A DNA stretch of 64,000 nt. It comes from Ottelia alismoides. Taxonomy: Eukaryota; Streptophyta; Magnoliopsida; Alismatales; Hydrocharitaceae. A program made the translations under genes and the position numbers. The notes under the pieces were generated by a model that saw only the letters and a program-made list of their open reading frames with translations, made no database searches and was not told the origin of the DNA. Positions 22,931-35,026 of this stretch are shown here, piece by piece (the first letter of the stretch is position 1; the number at the start of each line of letters is the position of its first letter). Location of the stretch: NCBI GenBank assembly GCA_037367405.1, contig JAZKJV010005753.1, positions 992,001-1,056,000 of the forward strand, in the 5' to 3' direction.

Positions 22931-24288
22931 TTGAGGAATCTGAGCCCAGCGCACCTATCACTGAGACGTTTCCAGATGAGGCGATCTTGGCTGTCACCTC
23001 ACTCCCGTGGTATGCTGACTTTGTAAACTATCTTGTTGCCAAGACAGTCCCTCAGGGTTGGCCCAGGCAGAAACTTGAGACCTTCCTAGCTAAGGCCAAG
23101 TTTTACCATTGGGAGGATCCCGTCCTTTATCATGAAGGAGGGGATAGTATTTGGAGAAGGTGCATTCATCAAGAAGAGCAGCAGAGCGTCCTCACATACT
23201 GCCACAAGCTTGAGGCAGGAGGACATCATTCAGGAAAAAGGACAGCACAGAAGGTGCTTCAATCCGGCCTATGGTGGCCTACCCTCTTCAAGGATTCTGA
23301 TGTGTTCGTGAAGAGATGTACTGACTGTCAGAAAATGGGAACCTGCGGGCAGAGAGACATGATGCCCATGCAACCCATTCACTTCTGTGAGGTTTTTGAT
23401 GCATGGGGGATTGATTTCATGGGCCCATTTCCTAAGAGTCAGGGATTCGAGCATATTTTGCTCGCTGTGGATTATGTCAGCCGATAGGTTGAGGCCATCC
23501 CCGCCCGAGCCGCAGATGCGAAAACCGTGTGCAAATTCTTGAGGAAAAATATCATTTCACGGTTCGGGGTATCTAGAGTCTTGATTTCAGACGGGGGGTC
23601 TCATTTCATCAATGATAAGGTTAGGGCCCTTGCAGACGAGTTCGGCATTGACCATCGGGTTGCCACTCCATATCACCCTCAGACTAATGGTCTTGCCGAA
23701 GTATCGAATTGGGAGATAAAGACCATCTTGCAGAAAGTTGTCCGCCCAGACCGAAAGGATTGGTCATAGCTTTTGGACTCGGTCTTGTGGGCTTATCGGA
23801 CTTCTTTCAAGAATCCATTGGGGACATCTCCCTTTCGTCTCGTCTATGGCAAGCCGTGCCATTTGCCAGTGGAGATCAAGCACAAATCTTTTTGGGCAGT
23901 CACTGAGTTGCTTATAGATCCCGAGAGTATAGGAGAACAGAGAAGAGCAGAATTGGCAGCCCTGGAAGAACTGAGAGATACAGTCTTTTCCAACAGCCTA
24001 CAGTACAAAGAGAAAGTAAAGACATGTCACGATTCGTATATCAGCCATAAACAGTTTGAGCCAGATCAGAGAATATGGTTGTTTGATTCTAGGCTGAAAT
24101 TATTCCCAGGAAAGTTGCAGAGCAAGTGGAAAGGTCCGTTTGTGGTCAGGAAGGTACATGACAATGGCAGCATCGACATATCCGAACCGTCATCCTCCTC
24201 TACCTTCCGCGTCAATGGTCAACGCCTGAAGTTATATCTAGATCATGACCCGCCGACCATTGACGTTGCCCCCATTCTTCTGGTATGA
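22931..24288 (+). pseudogene. Integrase of element B (two stops)
   Basis: HHCC region at about 23199-23330 (YCHK, GGHH, CTDC); catalytic D at 23413 (GIDFMG), D at 23590 (SDGGSHF) and E at 23698 (NGLAE), giving D,D35E. The C-terminal part has [19 protein letters not shown] and FRVNGQRLK and ends at 24288 without a chromodomain. TAG at 23485-23487 replaces Trp and TAG at 23767-23769 replaces Gln, judged against D. Otherwise well preserved. Confidence 0.92.
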
Positions 24289-26802
24289 GATGTGTCCTTT
24301 GACTCTAATCATCTGCATCTCATACATGGTGATCAATTCCATCTTCCGCTGTACAAATCCATCTGTTCAGATCACTTTCATCTATTGATTTATTTTCTTC
24401 TTTTCTTCTTTTCCTGTCCTATGTTGTTCATCTATCAAAAAGGTGTCGCCCCTTGCAGACAATTTTCTATACATAGGACGTACTTTGTCCTAAGTATAGG
24501 GGGGTTGGCACCCCAAATTTCTCTATTCTTTTCGATCCTCTCCATTGTCTCCTCTTCTTGTCTATACTTAGGGATATTTTACCCTAAGTATAGGGGGAGA
24601 CAATCTGAGTACGATCTGTTCATTCCCACCCTTGACCCTCCCTGCGTTGTGTACAGTTTGCTATACTTAGGATTATTTGATCCTAAGTATAGGGGGGACG
24701 GTCAACTGCTCATTTGTTCATTCATTCCTTCATTTATTCATTTATTCTTTAGAATTGTCTATACTTAGTATGAGTTATGTCTTCTCTTTCCTCTCCGATC
24801 TATGAGGACATAGCTCAAGCTAAGTATAGGGGGGGTCGTATATACTGTGTATATACTTTAGTCATAACTCGTACTTTCGTATTATCTTAATAATATTGCT
24901 ACTTATTCTTTAAAACCCATTAAAAACCTTAACAAAAAGGTGTCTGATTCCTCAAATTCTGTTTGTATATACTGATTAATAAATCAGGTGAAAATGTGTT
25001 TTGCAAAATGTTTGAAAAATAGTTTGAAAATCTTTGTGAACATCTATTAAAAACTATTTTGAAAATATTTTGTTACATGTTTTCAACCTGTGTAAAACGT
25101 GTGTTTTGTAAAATTTCTTTTCTTTGTGTGAAATAAAAAGTTTGAAAAATGATTTGCAAAGGGTTTGAAAAATGGTTGCAAAGCTATTTTGAAAAATCTA
25201 TATATACTGTTTGGAAAACCTTTGCAAAATGATTTTCAAATGTGTGTACATGTTTGTAAAAATGTTTGTAAAAATTATTTTGGACTATAGTTTTCAAATT
25301 TGTGTGAAAAAGCTTGTGTCAAATAAGTTTGAGGAATACTTACATCACACCAAAATTCACTATATATATGTAGTTATAAAATTGACCACTTACCCTTGTA
25401 AAATTCTTAAAATCCACTTCTTGTATATATAAGAAGCACTCCTGTGTACATAGTTTTCACCTAGTTTTCAGCCAAAACTTTTTGTTTTCAAAAATCCCAA
25501 AAACAATTGCAAAACTAAAATTCAAAAACATTTGAAAGATGTTTTTGAAAAATACAAAAAAATTGCATCTACATGTGCATGCATCATCTTTTCAAAAATC
25601 CATAAAAAGTTCAAAATCTTGAAAATTGCATCACAAAAATATTTCTTGCATAGCATAACATGAGCATTTTTCGGATTGAGTTTGATAGCTGAACAAGTCT
25701 AAGTGAAATCCGGAGATTGGAGCTTGTTTGGACCTTAAAATATACCTAATAACAGGAACCTTATAGGAACTGGGTTTGAGGTACTTCAGGTCTAGTGGAC
25801 ATAATTCTTTGAGGATCACGGGACTTGGTTCAATGGATTCTTGACTGCCTAAGTAGAGTATTTCGGAGCACACGCACGACTCTTGTTGATAATGACCTAT
25901 CTTGGACACCTGCACCTTTCACATAGCTCTCCACGGATGAGGTGGTGAGGAGGCAGTTTTCTTTGGCTTGGGGTAGCATATGAGGGTAGTACTTCTAGGC
26001 GGAACCTCATTATTTCTTCTAGTGAAGGAAGTGCACCTCAACTTGGTCTAGTGGTGATGAAGGCTAAAGACTGAAGCCATGGGTCGCAATAAAGCTTCAA
26101 AACAGGGATAGTCTACTAGCTCAAGAGGAAAATTTCTTGTATATATGATGCACCATGTAGATATGTTGTACAGATGTTTGAAAAAAAAAAGAAATCCAAA
26201 AAAGTGGTGGGTCGGATTGAAAATTTAATAACCCCACCGGAGTGTATATAGTCCAATAAAGCAAAAGCTTATGGTATCCATGTTACATCTCATGAAGCTT
26301 GCAGCGGGAGACTTAGCTACACTGGCTGAGCTTCCAAAAGTCTATACCTCTTCCCCCTCTTCGTGAGCCGGTTGCACTTGAACTTAGAAGGGAATACCCC
26401 GCTTCTCGAGGAAAGAGTTGCTAGACCGAGGCATTAGAGTTACCAGGTTGGGGGAGGTTGTTTCTTTGTTACTTCAGAGGTGGGGAGCTACATATCACTT
26501 ACACTGTACAAGTCAGGTTCATAGTCGTAAGAGTTTGCGTATGAATTGAGATATTTCTGACCTGGCTATTGAGGAGACTTGGACAGAGTTTTGGGATTCT
26601 CAAGGACTGTTGGACTTCAAATTTGGTTCTCATTAAGGTTCCGACCGCACTAAAATTCCAAAGGTCCGACTTAAGCTCCAAACTTTGATTTTGTGAAGAC
26701 AAGTTTGATAATCAAATTAAATCCAAGTTTTTCTTCTTTTTCTTTTCTTTCTTTTTCTTTTTGCACTTATTGCATAAGTGTTTGCTAGGGACTAGCAAAG
26801 GT
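24289..26802 (+). other. 3' noncoding region of element B with hairpin array
   Basis: No envelope-like ORF. Hairpins with PPT-like right arms: 24467-24478/24487-24498 (one mismatch), 24562-24573/24582-24593 (perfect 12 bp), 24661-24673/24680-24692 (perfect 13 bp, CTATACTTAGGAT), and a wider pair 24757-24766/24820-24829. GAGTTATG (24770-24777) pairs with CATAACTC (24863-24870). Then about 600 bp of degenerate TTTGAAAA-rich sequence (24960-25560), and a 1.1-kb block (about 25640-26750) shared with C and D. Confidence 0.8.
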
Positions 26803-26816
26803 AAAGTATAGGGGTA
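26803..26816 (+). other. Polypurine tract of element B
   Basis: AAAGTATAGGGGTA directly before the 3' LTR; the same TATAGGGG core ends every hairpin of the upstream array. Expected primer for plus-strand synthesis. Confidence 0.85.
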
Positions 26817-29800
26817 TGATGAATCCACATTTCATCATCTTTATTCTATCATTTTGGCACCAAAAACCCTAGCAAATGCCTGTAAATAGCATTAAAATCA
26901 TCATCTTAGCATTCATGCATGTGCATCTAGTTAGTGTATAAAATACTGTAATTAAAGCCAAAATTATAGAATAAATAAAGAAAAGAAAAAGAATAAAATA
27001 TTGTAAATATTTTATGACCCAAAACCCTCGAGACCTAGGCATCTTAATGAATAGGTCGACAAGGAATAAAGTAGGGGGAGATAAGGTCAGAAATACAGAC
27101 AAAATACCTGTACATTCTGTTCATTCTTTATTCAGTTTGAGACCTATTTTTGGTTCCACTTTTTATACATCAAATAAAGAAACTGTGTACATGAAAGTTG
27201 TAGATAATTTCATATAGAAAAATACAAAAAATTGATTTCAATGAAAAATAATGTACAGATAAAAAGTTATGGTCTAAATAAAAATCCAGAACTCCAACTT
27301 CTTAGACCCGTATCTTGCAAATAAAAACTCCAAATGCAGCATACTCACCTTTAATTGTATATAGAATAAAATAATCTATTCAATGGCGGTGGTTTCGCAT
27401 TTGGCGGAGCTACGGTTTGAAAGTTGAGTTTTGGACCATCATTGTATACTTGTACAGATTAAAATATTCAATTTATTCTTTGTTTATTATTTTTATAATT
27501 TTATATTTTTATAATGTTATAAATATTACTTATAATAATTGTGTATATTAAAATCAGAATAAAAATGTAAATAAAAATCAAAATAACAATACTTATATAC
27601 ACAGAACAAAGATACAATACCTATGTACATCCTATATAACATCCTCTTCTAATTTATTAAATATACAAAATAAATTAGAAAAATAAAATAAAAATATATT
27701 TGTGTATATCAAAGTATTTTATAATTTTAGAAAATAATAAACAAAAATAAATAAATTAAAAATACAAAAATAAAAATAAATACTCAAATATGTAGATAAT
27801 ATACCTATATAGGGGTATAAAAGCAACTTGTAAAAATATACTTCATAAAATAAATTAAAAATCATAATAAAATACTACATAAAATTTTAAACATTTTTTA
27901 TTCTTTAACCAAAAATTAATTCGGCCTTTTTCTATTTTTAAATGAATTAATAAAATAATTTTTCAATCTTTTCCCTGGTTGGTCCACGTGGACCAACCAG
28001 GTGCGGTCTAGAGTTGACCTCGGTCAACTCCCTGATCGAGGCCTGCCACTTCTGACGCCCTGATTTTTCCCCTGTTTTCAAGAAATTATGGCGCCCGATC
28101 CTTCCATTTTCTCGCCTCGAATCCTTCTTGGAACTTCTTCCCTGATCATCACTCTCCCACGACGCGCCTTCAGATCACGCAAAATCCTCATGATGAGATG
28201 GCGTGCTCGATGATGAGAAATTCCTAAACAGTTTTTGATGATCCTAAACCAATAAGACTATATAGGTTTTGAGAATGAAGAATGAAGGTGTCTGAAACCA
28301 AGGAGGACTAGTTAAGCATTTGCGGAAAGCATTTGATATCTGTACTCCCCGGGAAATCCTCTACTTCCACTCAGAAAGAAGCGGAGGGGAATGAGTCTAT
28401 GCAGAAGCGGATCAGAGAGCAGAGGTTTCCTGCGATTGCTACTGAATAACCTCCCGCGCCCTCCTAAGCCCGGCCCGCGTCCGGGACTAAAGACAGAGGG
28501 AGGAGACGAAAGCTTGCTCGAAAAGGTATGGGGGGAACCAGAGGAAGGTGTCGGGGGGAGGGGGGTCAACCCGGAAACGAAGTGCGTTCCCTTTCGAGGA
28601 GGGGGTTTCAAAGGGGGAGGAATCATACGAAGCACTTGTGCCTCCATGGAACTTTGCAGACGAAGTGAGAATGACGTAGTCTCTCTCATCAGATCCGTGT
28701 TGGCAGCGAAAGCCGAAGCATGATGGATAATTGTTCTGGTAAATGGGGGTCTTTTCCAGGTAGGAAGTGATGGTTCAGCTTACCAAGCTAACAGACGGGT
28801 CTAGTTGGATAGGACCTAGGCGCTGAGCAAGGATCCGAAGCGGCTTATTATATAGAAAGTGGAGAGCGCGTGGATCTCGCTTGAAGGAGACGCCACCATC
28901 TTATACTTAAGCAACCCGCCACCTTCGAGCCCAATTTTGAACCCTCCTTAGCCATTAATGCTCCTCCCTGTTGAGCTCTTCGTGTTGCAGGAGGTGACAG
29001 CTCCGCATCTACACCCTCAGGCGAGTCGAGGAGGCTCTGTAGCAGCTCCGCCACCTCCGCCGACCACCGGCGTCGAGGTCCTTCCACCTCAGGTCTTCCA
29101 CCTTCGAGGTATCCCTTTTTCCCTTTCCTTTTCGCTTCATTTTATTCCCTGTAGCTTCACTATAAAAAATCCCTAAAAAAATCCGCTTCCCGTCGATTGA
29201 CCCATCTCCCATAGCTCATCGCCGGAGCGCACCTCCGGCTGTCGTCCCTTCGCCGTCCACCATCCATTTCCGACTTCCATTGCGCCTCCGCGGGGTCCAG
29301 GAAGTTTTCCCTGGACCCTCTCACCCCTTTTTGCAGGTACCTGGAGCAGTACATCGCCTGGGGGCTCGGATTCGACCTCCGCCGGAGATACCTGGAGCTT
29401 CGAGCTCCGCCGCTTCTGCAGCAGCGCCTCAGAGCTTCTCCGGCGATTTTGAGAGCCCCAGACGCCAGAGCATCATCGTAGGAGTCTCCCGGACCTTCTT
29501 GTTGCGACCCAGACCACCGGAGGCGCGCCAGCTCGCTGGAGGAACTTCGTCTCGGCGAAGTTCTTCCCTGTTCTTCCTCCGGGTGCTTCCACCGTCCGAT
29601 CTTAGGACCGCTCCAGATCGCACCTCAGCTGTCAGATCTTGGCCACCTTCTGCCGTCGATCTCTTCGCCAGATCTGATCTCCACCGCTGATCGCCGAACC
29701 GTCATCGCGTGTTGTGCGCGCGCCACGTGGATAAGTGAGCGACCCTTGGCCGTTCGATCACGCACGAGGAGATAAGGCGTGGGTATTTTGCACTTTTCCC

Positions 29801-31298
29801 CTCGCCAAATTTTGTATTTCATTTCAGTCCATAAACTTTAAGCTGTAGTTTAAATATTTCTGTAATATTTGCAATTAGAACCCCGTAGTTTTCTTATTTG
29901 CACTTAGGTCCAATCCACGTCACCTCACGTGCTCGGTGCGCGTGAGGGGGCTGGGTATTTTGCAAGGACCCTCCTGGGGTTTGTTTATTTCGCTTAGGTC
30001 CATGAACTTTTTAATTAAGTTGTAATGTTTTGGAGAAATTGCATCTGAGCCCCTGGCACTTTGTAATATTGCAAGAATATCCCTGCCAGGTCACGTGCCC
30101 AGTGCGCGTGAGTTGGACATTTTGCAGCGAACCCCCTTCGGGTTTGGGCATTTGTTTTTAGTCCAAAAACTTGTATTTAACGTTATATATTTTTGTGAAA
30201 ATTGCATATGTGCCCCTGGAAGTTCTGATAATTGCACTTATACCCCTACCAGGCTTGTTTAACTTTTGGATGCTTGTTGTAATTACTTAAATTACATTTT
30301 AAGTCCAAAAATTCCACAAAAATAGGCTTAATCTCCTGTTAACTTTTACTTGCACGACATATTTTTGCATTGCATTTTTATGGCATTTTCATATTTATTA
30401 AAAATAAAAAACATGCATTTATTTCACTGTTTGCATTAGAAAACCCATAAAAATTGTTAAAACACTTCGAAAAATTCCAAAAAAAAATAGCTAGTGTCTA
30501 TTTTAACCTACTCTAGTGTCAGTCCAAAAATCACTAAAAATCTCAAAAGAAAAACACTAAAAATTTAAAAACACTCTAAAACTTCAAAAAAATATATAAA
30601 ATCAAAGAAAACTCCAAAAAAATACAAACTCAGTTTCTGTTTGTTCCATATTTTTTATCTTTATTTGAAAATTAGTGTGAAAAATTTTGAGTACTGGTTG
30701 CTATTTTTAAATCCCATTTTACTCACAGCCAGCACATATTTCACTGTTTTGCCTTGTTTTGCTATTTAAAAATATCAAAAACACCTTGAAAAATCCCCAA
30801 AAATCACAAAAACAGTAGAAAACCACAAAAATACCAAAAAGATTTTATTTATGAATTTTTGGATATTTTTGCATATTTTTATAAATATTGTATCTTGTCT
30901 TGTATTACATTGTTTATAAATTCCAATATTGAAAAGAAAAAAATATAAAATATAAAAAGAAAATATAAAATCAGTAAATTAAAAATCAAAAAACAAAATT
31001 AAAAATTAAATTAAAATTAAAAAAAATTAAAAATTAAAAATCCACAAAAATTTCATTGTTTGCTTGCTTAGGGTAGACACGTCACACACACACATTCACT
31101 TGTGCATCAATTTTTGAATTACCCTGCTTGCTCCTTGTGTTCGAACTCTCTGCATACTTGTCACTATACACCATTTGTGCAGAGTTAAAAATAAATTTTA
31201 ACTCCAAATTATTTCTAATTGTTGATCTTTAGTGTGGGTTGATTGTTGATTAAATACATTTTATTGTGGGTCGCCGCATCGACATCGGTTGTCTGCGC
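26817..31298 (+). repeat. 3' LTR of element B, with insert and missing end
   Basis: Near-identical to 12208-16018, including palindromes at 27975-28030. Two differences: a 670-bp insert at 28196-28865, and the loss of the last 46 bp after GTCTGCGC, where minus-strand LTR C starts. TGCGC (31294-31298) is the target duplication expected if C inserted here. Confidence 0.92.
28196..28865 (+). other. 670-bp foreign insert in B 3' LTR, possibly organellar
   Basis: Absent from the 5' LTR, where CCTCATGATG continues to CGCGCGTGG. Here the left side ends in ATGATG, the right side resumes at GCGCGTGG, and one C is missing, so there is no target duplication and no terminal repeat. That fits end-joining of a DNA fragment rather than transposition. 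Composition (balanced GC, purine-rich G-runs at 28530-28620) differs from the LTR and recalls plant mitochondrial noncoding DNA, but I cannot confirm this. Open frames of 110-125 codons occur on both strands without recognisable domains. Confidence 0.5.
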
Positions 31299-33810
31299 TG
31301 GGTAAGCAGTGCCATTCTTCTCTCTCTCTTTTTTTTCTTCATTCTGACGGCACGAAAATCCAAGAGACTAAGGTAATCAGGTGTATCTAAGATGGTCGTT
31401 GCGACCTCGGTCACTCAGAAGTGCCAATCAAGAAAAATGAACCAGTAATAGAGATAAAACAAATAAAACACAAAATAACGGTCCTGCTATTGGATTAACC
31501 TGGTATAGCGACCAGGGTCGAACTCAAGGAGCAGGGTTGGCCTCTCGGCCTACGATGTAGTCAAAAAAATATAAAATAAAAGGAGAAAATATTTTTGGTG
31601 GTTTTTAATTATTTAAGATTTTTTTGGATTTTTAATGAATTAAGAAAATAAGAAAAGTAAAGAAACACACACTTCAACAATTTATTCAAAAAAATAAAAA
31701 TCAACCAAAAATTCAAACAAAAATATTTTTATGTGTTTTATGATTTTTAATATTTTTGGTGAATTTTCTGATCTTTATTTAATTTTCTAAAAATCAAACG
31801 ATGACAGAAATCAAAGGTACTGTCCAGCCGAGCTAAAAAGGCTTAGATAAAATATCTAAAAACCCGAAATTAGCAGGGAGGTAATTTTCCTGTGAAGATA
31901 ATTAAATAAGGAAAATTTAGGCACCTATTTTATTCTTTTTGGGATTTTAATTGATTTACTGGAATTTTTATAAGAGTTTGGGTGTTTTTCAAATTTTAGT
32001 GGTTTTCAGTAATAAAAAATAGCCAAAATTGGCTAGAAAATCAAACACCTCAAAATAGGCAGTATACAATTTTTTTGTAATTTTTGGACACTATTTAATA
32101 TTTTTTTGTGATTTTTAATGCCAAACAGTAGCAAGAATAGATGTTTTTGATTTTCTAAAAATACTAAACAATGAAAAAAATGTCTCCAAAATTTATAGAA
32201 AATTTTACATCATGGCAGGATCCATGTGTCCAATTTTCATTAAATTTGGAGGTAATTTGCTATTTTATTCAAAAATAAAGAGGGGGCACTGTGCATAGGG
32301 ACCAAAGTGCAAATACCCAAGAGTCTGGGGGGTCTGGTGCAATTAACCCAGCAAAACACATGCGATGCGCGTGTCTGGGGCACTCAGGGACCTAAATGTA
32401 AGAAAAATAAGTTCCGAGGGCTTATTAGTAAAAGGTACCAAAAGTCCAGGGGCTTATCTGCAAAATACCCAAAAATAAACGCACATGCTCAAATACACCA
32501 CGCACAGGGGTATAAATGCAAATAAATGAAAGCTTTCATTCAACTAATAACAACCAGAACTACAAGGGCTTGAAATATAAAATACCCAGAGAATCACGTG
32601 TCGAAGCACGTGTCACATCACATACAGGGGTATAATGGCAAATAAAGACAAGCACCAGGGTCTCTATGCAAATATCCCAAAACTTAAACAACTACGCTAC
32701 TTAATTACAAGACCGAAAGCGAAATAAAATACTAAAGAGGGTCTAAGGGTAAATTACCCTTTATTGTGCGGACCGGCTGGATGGATGCCACATGGAGGGA
32801 TCTACGGTGTGGATCAGCTGCAGCTCCAACGCTAGGGTCCTCAATGTGATCCGACACTCGGGGTTCAGCCACGTGTCTGATCGAGCGGATGTGGCTTTCT
32901 GCGGCTAAACCTGGCGCATCGGATGGCGGGAATCGATCCTCCTGATGATCGGGCGGTGACTGCTGCTCCCCCGATAGACGGTTCAGATGAAGTCTGGAGC
33001 TGGAGGACGAATCGAACGACGACTGAGGATGCTGGAAGAACAGGTCCTCGGCGAAACTCGCCGGCTTCGGGTGTGCGCTAAGCTCCTCCTGGGAGCACTC
33101 TGGAGGTCGGAGAAGAAACGTGGGGTGCTCCCGCGTCTGCCGGTAGGCTCCGATGATCCAGCCGAGCTCCGAGGAGCTCGGGAGAGGTCGGCGGAGCTGA
33201 GCCTCCTGGCCTGAATGACCAAAGCCCTCAGATGGGCTTGGTAGCACCTGCAAAGACCACCAAGAGACTCGCGGATCGAGGGCAAATTGCTTCGACCCGG
33301 TTAGGCGTAGCGACGGTGAACTGTGGGTCGAAATGGCGAGCTCCGGCGAAGGGGGTAGACGGAGGAGCTCGACTCCCAGCTCCTGTGCGAGCTGGGTTGA
33401 GTGGAGGGGTGAAGAAGGTGCGTCGGAGAGAGGCGGATGCGATGGTCGACTCCGATGATCGAAAGGGGTGATGGAGTGGTCGGAATCAAAGATGGACGGC
33501 GGCGGCGTGATTTGGGCGTAAATGGAAATCAACGAAAAAGAAAGGCTATCGGAGCTACCTGGGTGGACGAAGAGACTGTGGAGGAGCTGGGGAAGCTCTT
33601 GGTCGTTGCCTCGAGGAGCGTCTCCCTCCGAGGCTCGGTGCTCACGCTGGTGGCGGAGCAGCGGCGGCGTAGCTCGCCGGATCGATGGATTCTCTTCCTC
33701 CCCTCGCTTTGACAGGCTCGGACGCGAGCTGTCACTTCGCCCACTCTCTGGAGCTCACAGGTGAAGGATTCGAATGGCCAAAGATAGGGAAATGAGGTGG
33801 CGGAGCAACA

Positions 33811-33820
33811 GCTATATATG
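33811..33820 (-). promoter_or_regulatory. Possible TATA box of C LTR
   Basis: Minus strand CATATATAGC, just upstream of GCTCCGCCACC at the start of the GC-rich leader part. In D and E the same position reads GTACAAAAGC or GTACATAAGC. Assigned by position and sequence only. Confidence 0.35.
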
Positions 33821-34023
33821 GCTAGGGGTCTGGCTAAGAGAGGTCCGGGCAAGCTTGTCGGAGCACGGATCCCCATAACCCACACCGGGCGTGGATCAGG
33901 GACGATCAAGCTCGGATTAGAGCCTGGGGTTAACGGATTCAAGAGTCAGATCAAGCATGCAAAATAGCGAGAAATCAGGTTGCGGGCACAGATCCGAGAC
34001 GAGGTGGTCCTGGGGGGGGGGGA

Positions 34024-34075
34024 GTTGACCGGGCGGTCAACACTCCCAGGACCCAATAGAAACAGGCCACGTGGC
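34024..34075 (-). promoter_or_regulatory. Inverted W-box pair and G-box palindrome in C LTR
   Basis: GTTGACC (34024-34030), GGGC, GGTCAAC (34035-34041), then GCCACGTGGC (34066-34075). Same order and spacing as in D and E when read along the element; the same motif pair occurs in B with different flanks. Confidence 0.6.
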
Positions 34076-35009
34076 TGGATTTTGAAGTTAAAACTTAAGG
34101 TAGCAAATGGCCGAATTTGCAAAAAGTTAAAACATGAAATATTTTTATTTTATTTTTTTTTCTATTTTTTAGTGATTTTTAATAATTTTTTCGAAATAAA
34201 AATAAGATATGTACACTATATGTACTATATAGGTATATGTACACTAATAGGGTTTTTATTTTTTTTTGATTTTTAATTATTATTTTTATGCAATTTTATT
34301 CCTATTTTATATTTTATTTATTTTCATTATAAAATAAGGAATAAAAAGATATTTTTATTTTATTTTTATTATTTATATACATAGGTAAAATAAATACACA
34401 TATACACTTATATACATGGTATATGTACAATCTATTTTTGTGTTTTTAATTTTTGCTATTTTTATTTGATTTTTGTTTTGATTGTTTTTATTTTATTTAT
34501 TTACATTATATAACATAGAATATTTACAAAAATTTTGGAAATTAATTTTATTTATTTATAGGGTTAAATAAATATACAAGTGTGGTTCATGTACATGATG
34601 AAAGTGGTATTTTTGTTCTTTTTGATTTTTACCCTTTTTCTTTTGTTTTTATACTTATAAATATGTACAAGTATTTACAAGCATATTTTTGGTGAGGAAA
34701 ATACCTTTATTTTATTTACACAAATATTTACACACATGAGCCCCTATCTCCCTCTACTTTGGCTTTTATGCGGTCAGGCCCATGCTGAGCCCTCCCTTGG
34801 GTTAGGTTGCTCAATATTTATTCTAAATATTTCCCTCTTTTTCTTTTTAATCTTTATTCTTTTATTTTTGCACAAAAACATGCTAATTATAGGTTTTTAC
34901 ACAATGCATGCTTTTGGTAATTATTTGTATTTACACATATCTACATGCATTTGCAAAGGTTTTTGTAGCTAAAATATAAGAATAAAGAGTGATGAATGAG
35001 TATTCATCA

Positions 35010-35026
35010 CCCCCCTGTACTTAACT
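35010..35026 (-). other. Polypurine tract of element C
   Basis: Minus strand AGTTAAGTACAGGGGGG precedes the LTR start; C replaces T in the TATAGGGG core seen in B and D. Confidence 0.82.

Larger units (their letters stand above)
12208..31298 (+). mobile_element. Element B: Athila-like element with two LTRs
   Basis: Order: 5' LTR, PBS, leader, gag-PR-RT-RH-IN in what was one open frame of roughly 2,250 codons, noncoding region with hairpins, PPT, 3' LTR. The left flank is the protease of F; CACAT at 12203-12207 is the expected target duplication. The 3' LTR ends 46 bp early, at the LTR terminus of C. Four in-frame stops and one single-base deletion inactivate gag-pol. It belongs to a different LTR family from C, D and E. 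Confidence 0.9.
31299..35009 (-). repeat. 3' LTR of element C (about 3.7 kb)
   Basis: Minus strand starts TGATGAATACTCATTCATCA at 35009, like D, and aligns along D's LTR to about 31345 (...GCCGTCA). Beyond that, 46 further bases, purine-rich, end CTTACCCA at 31299, where B's LTR resumes. I place the end at 31299 because it terminates in CA and abuts B directly; 31345 is the alternative. A TATA-like CATATATAGC is at 33811-33820. Open frames of up to 266 codons around 32730-33940 lie in the GC-rich leader part and are not genes. Confidence 0.82.

Noticed and set aside
24292..24768. 158-codon frame after integrase in B as an envelope-like gene
   Set aside because: It runs through the hairpin repeats, has no signal peptide or glycoprotein features, and is not kept in D or C.
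34012..34022. G/C homopolymer runs (also 43091-43100 and 56853-56863) as quadruplex signals
   Set aside because: Single runs without the spaced tracts needed; lengths may also reflect sequencing error.
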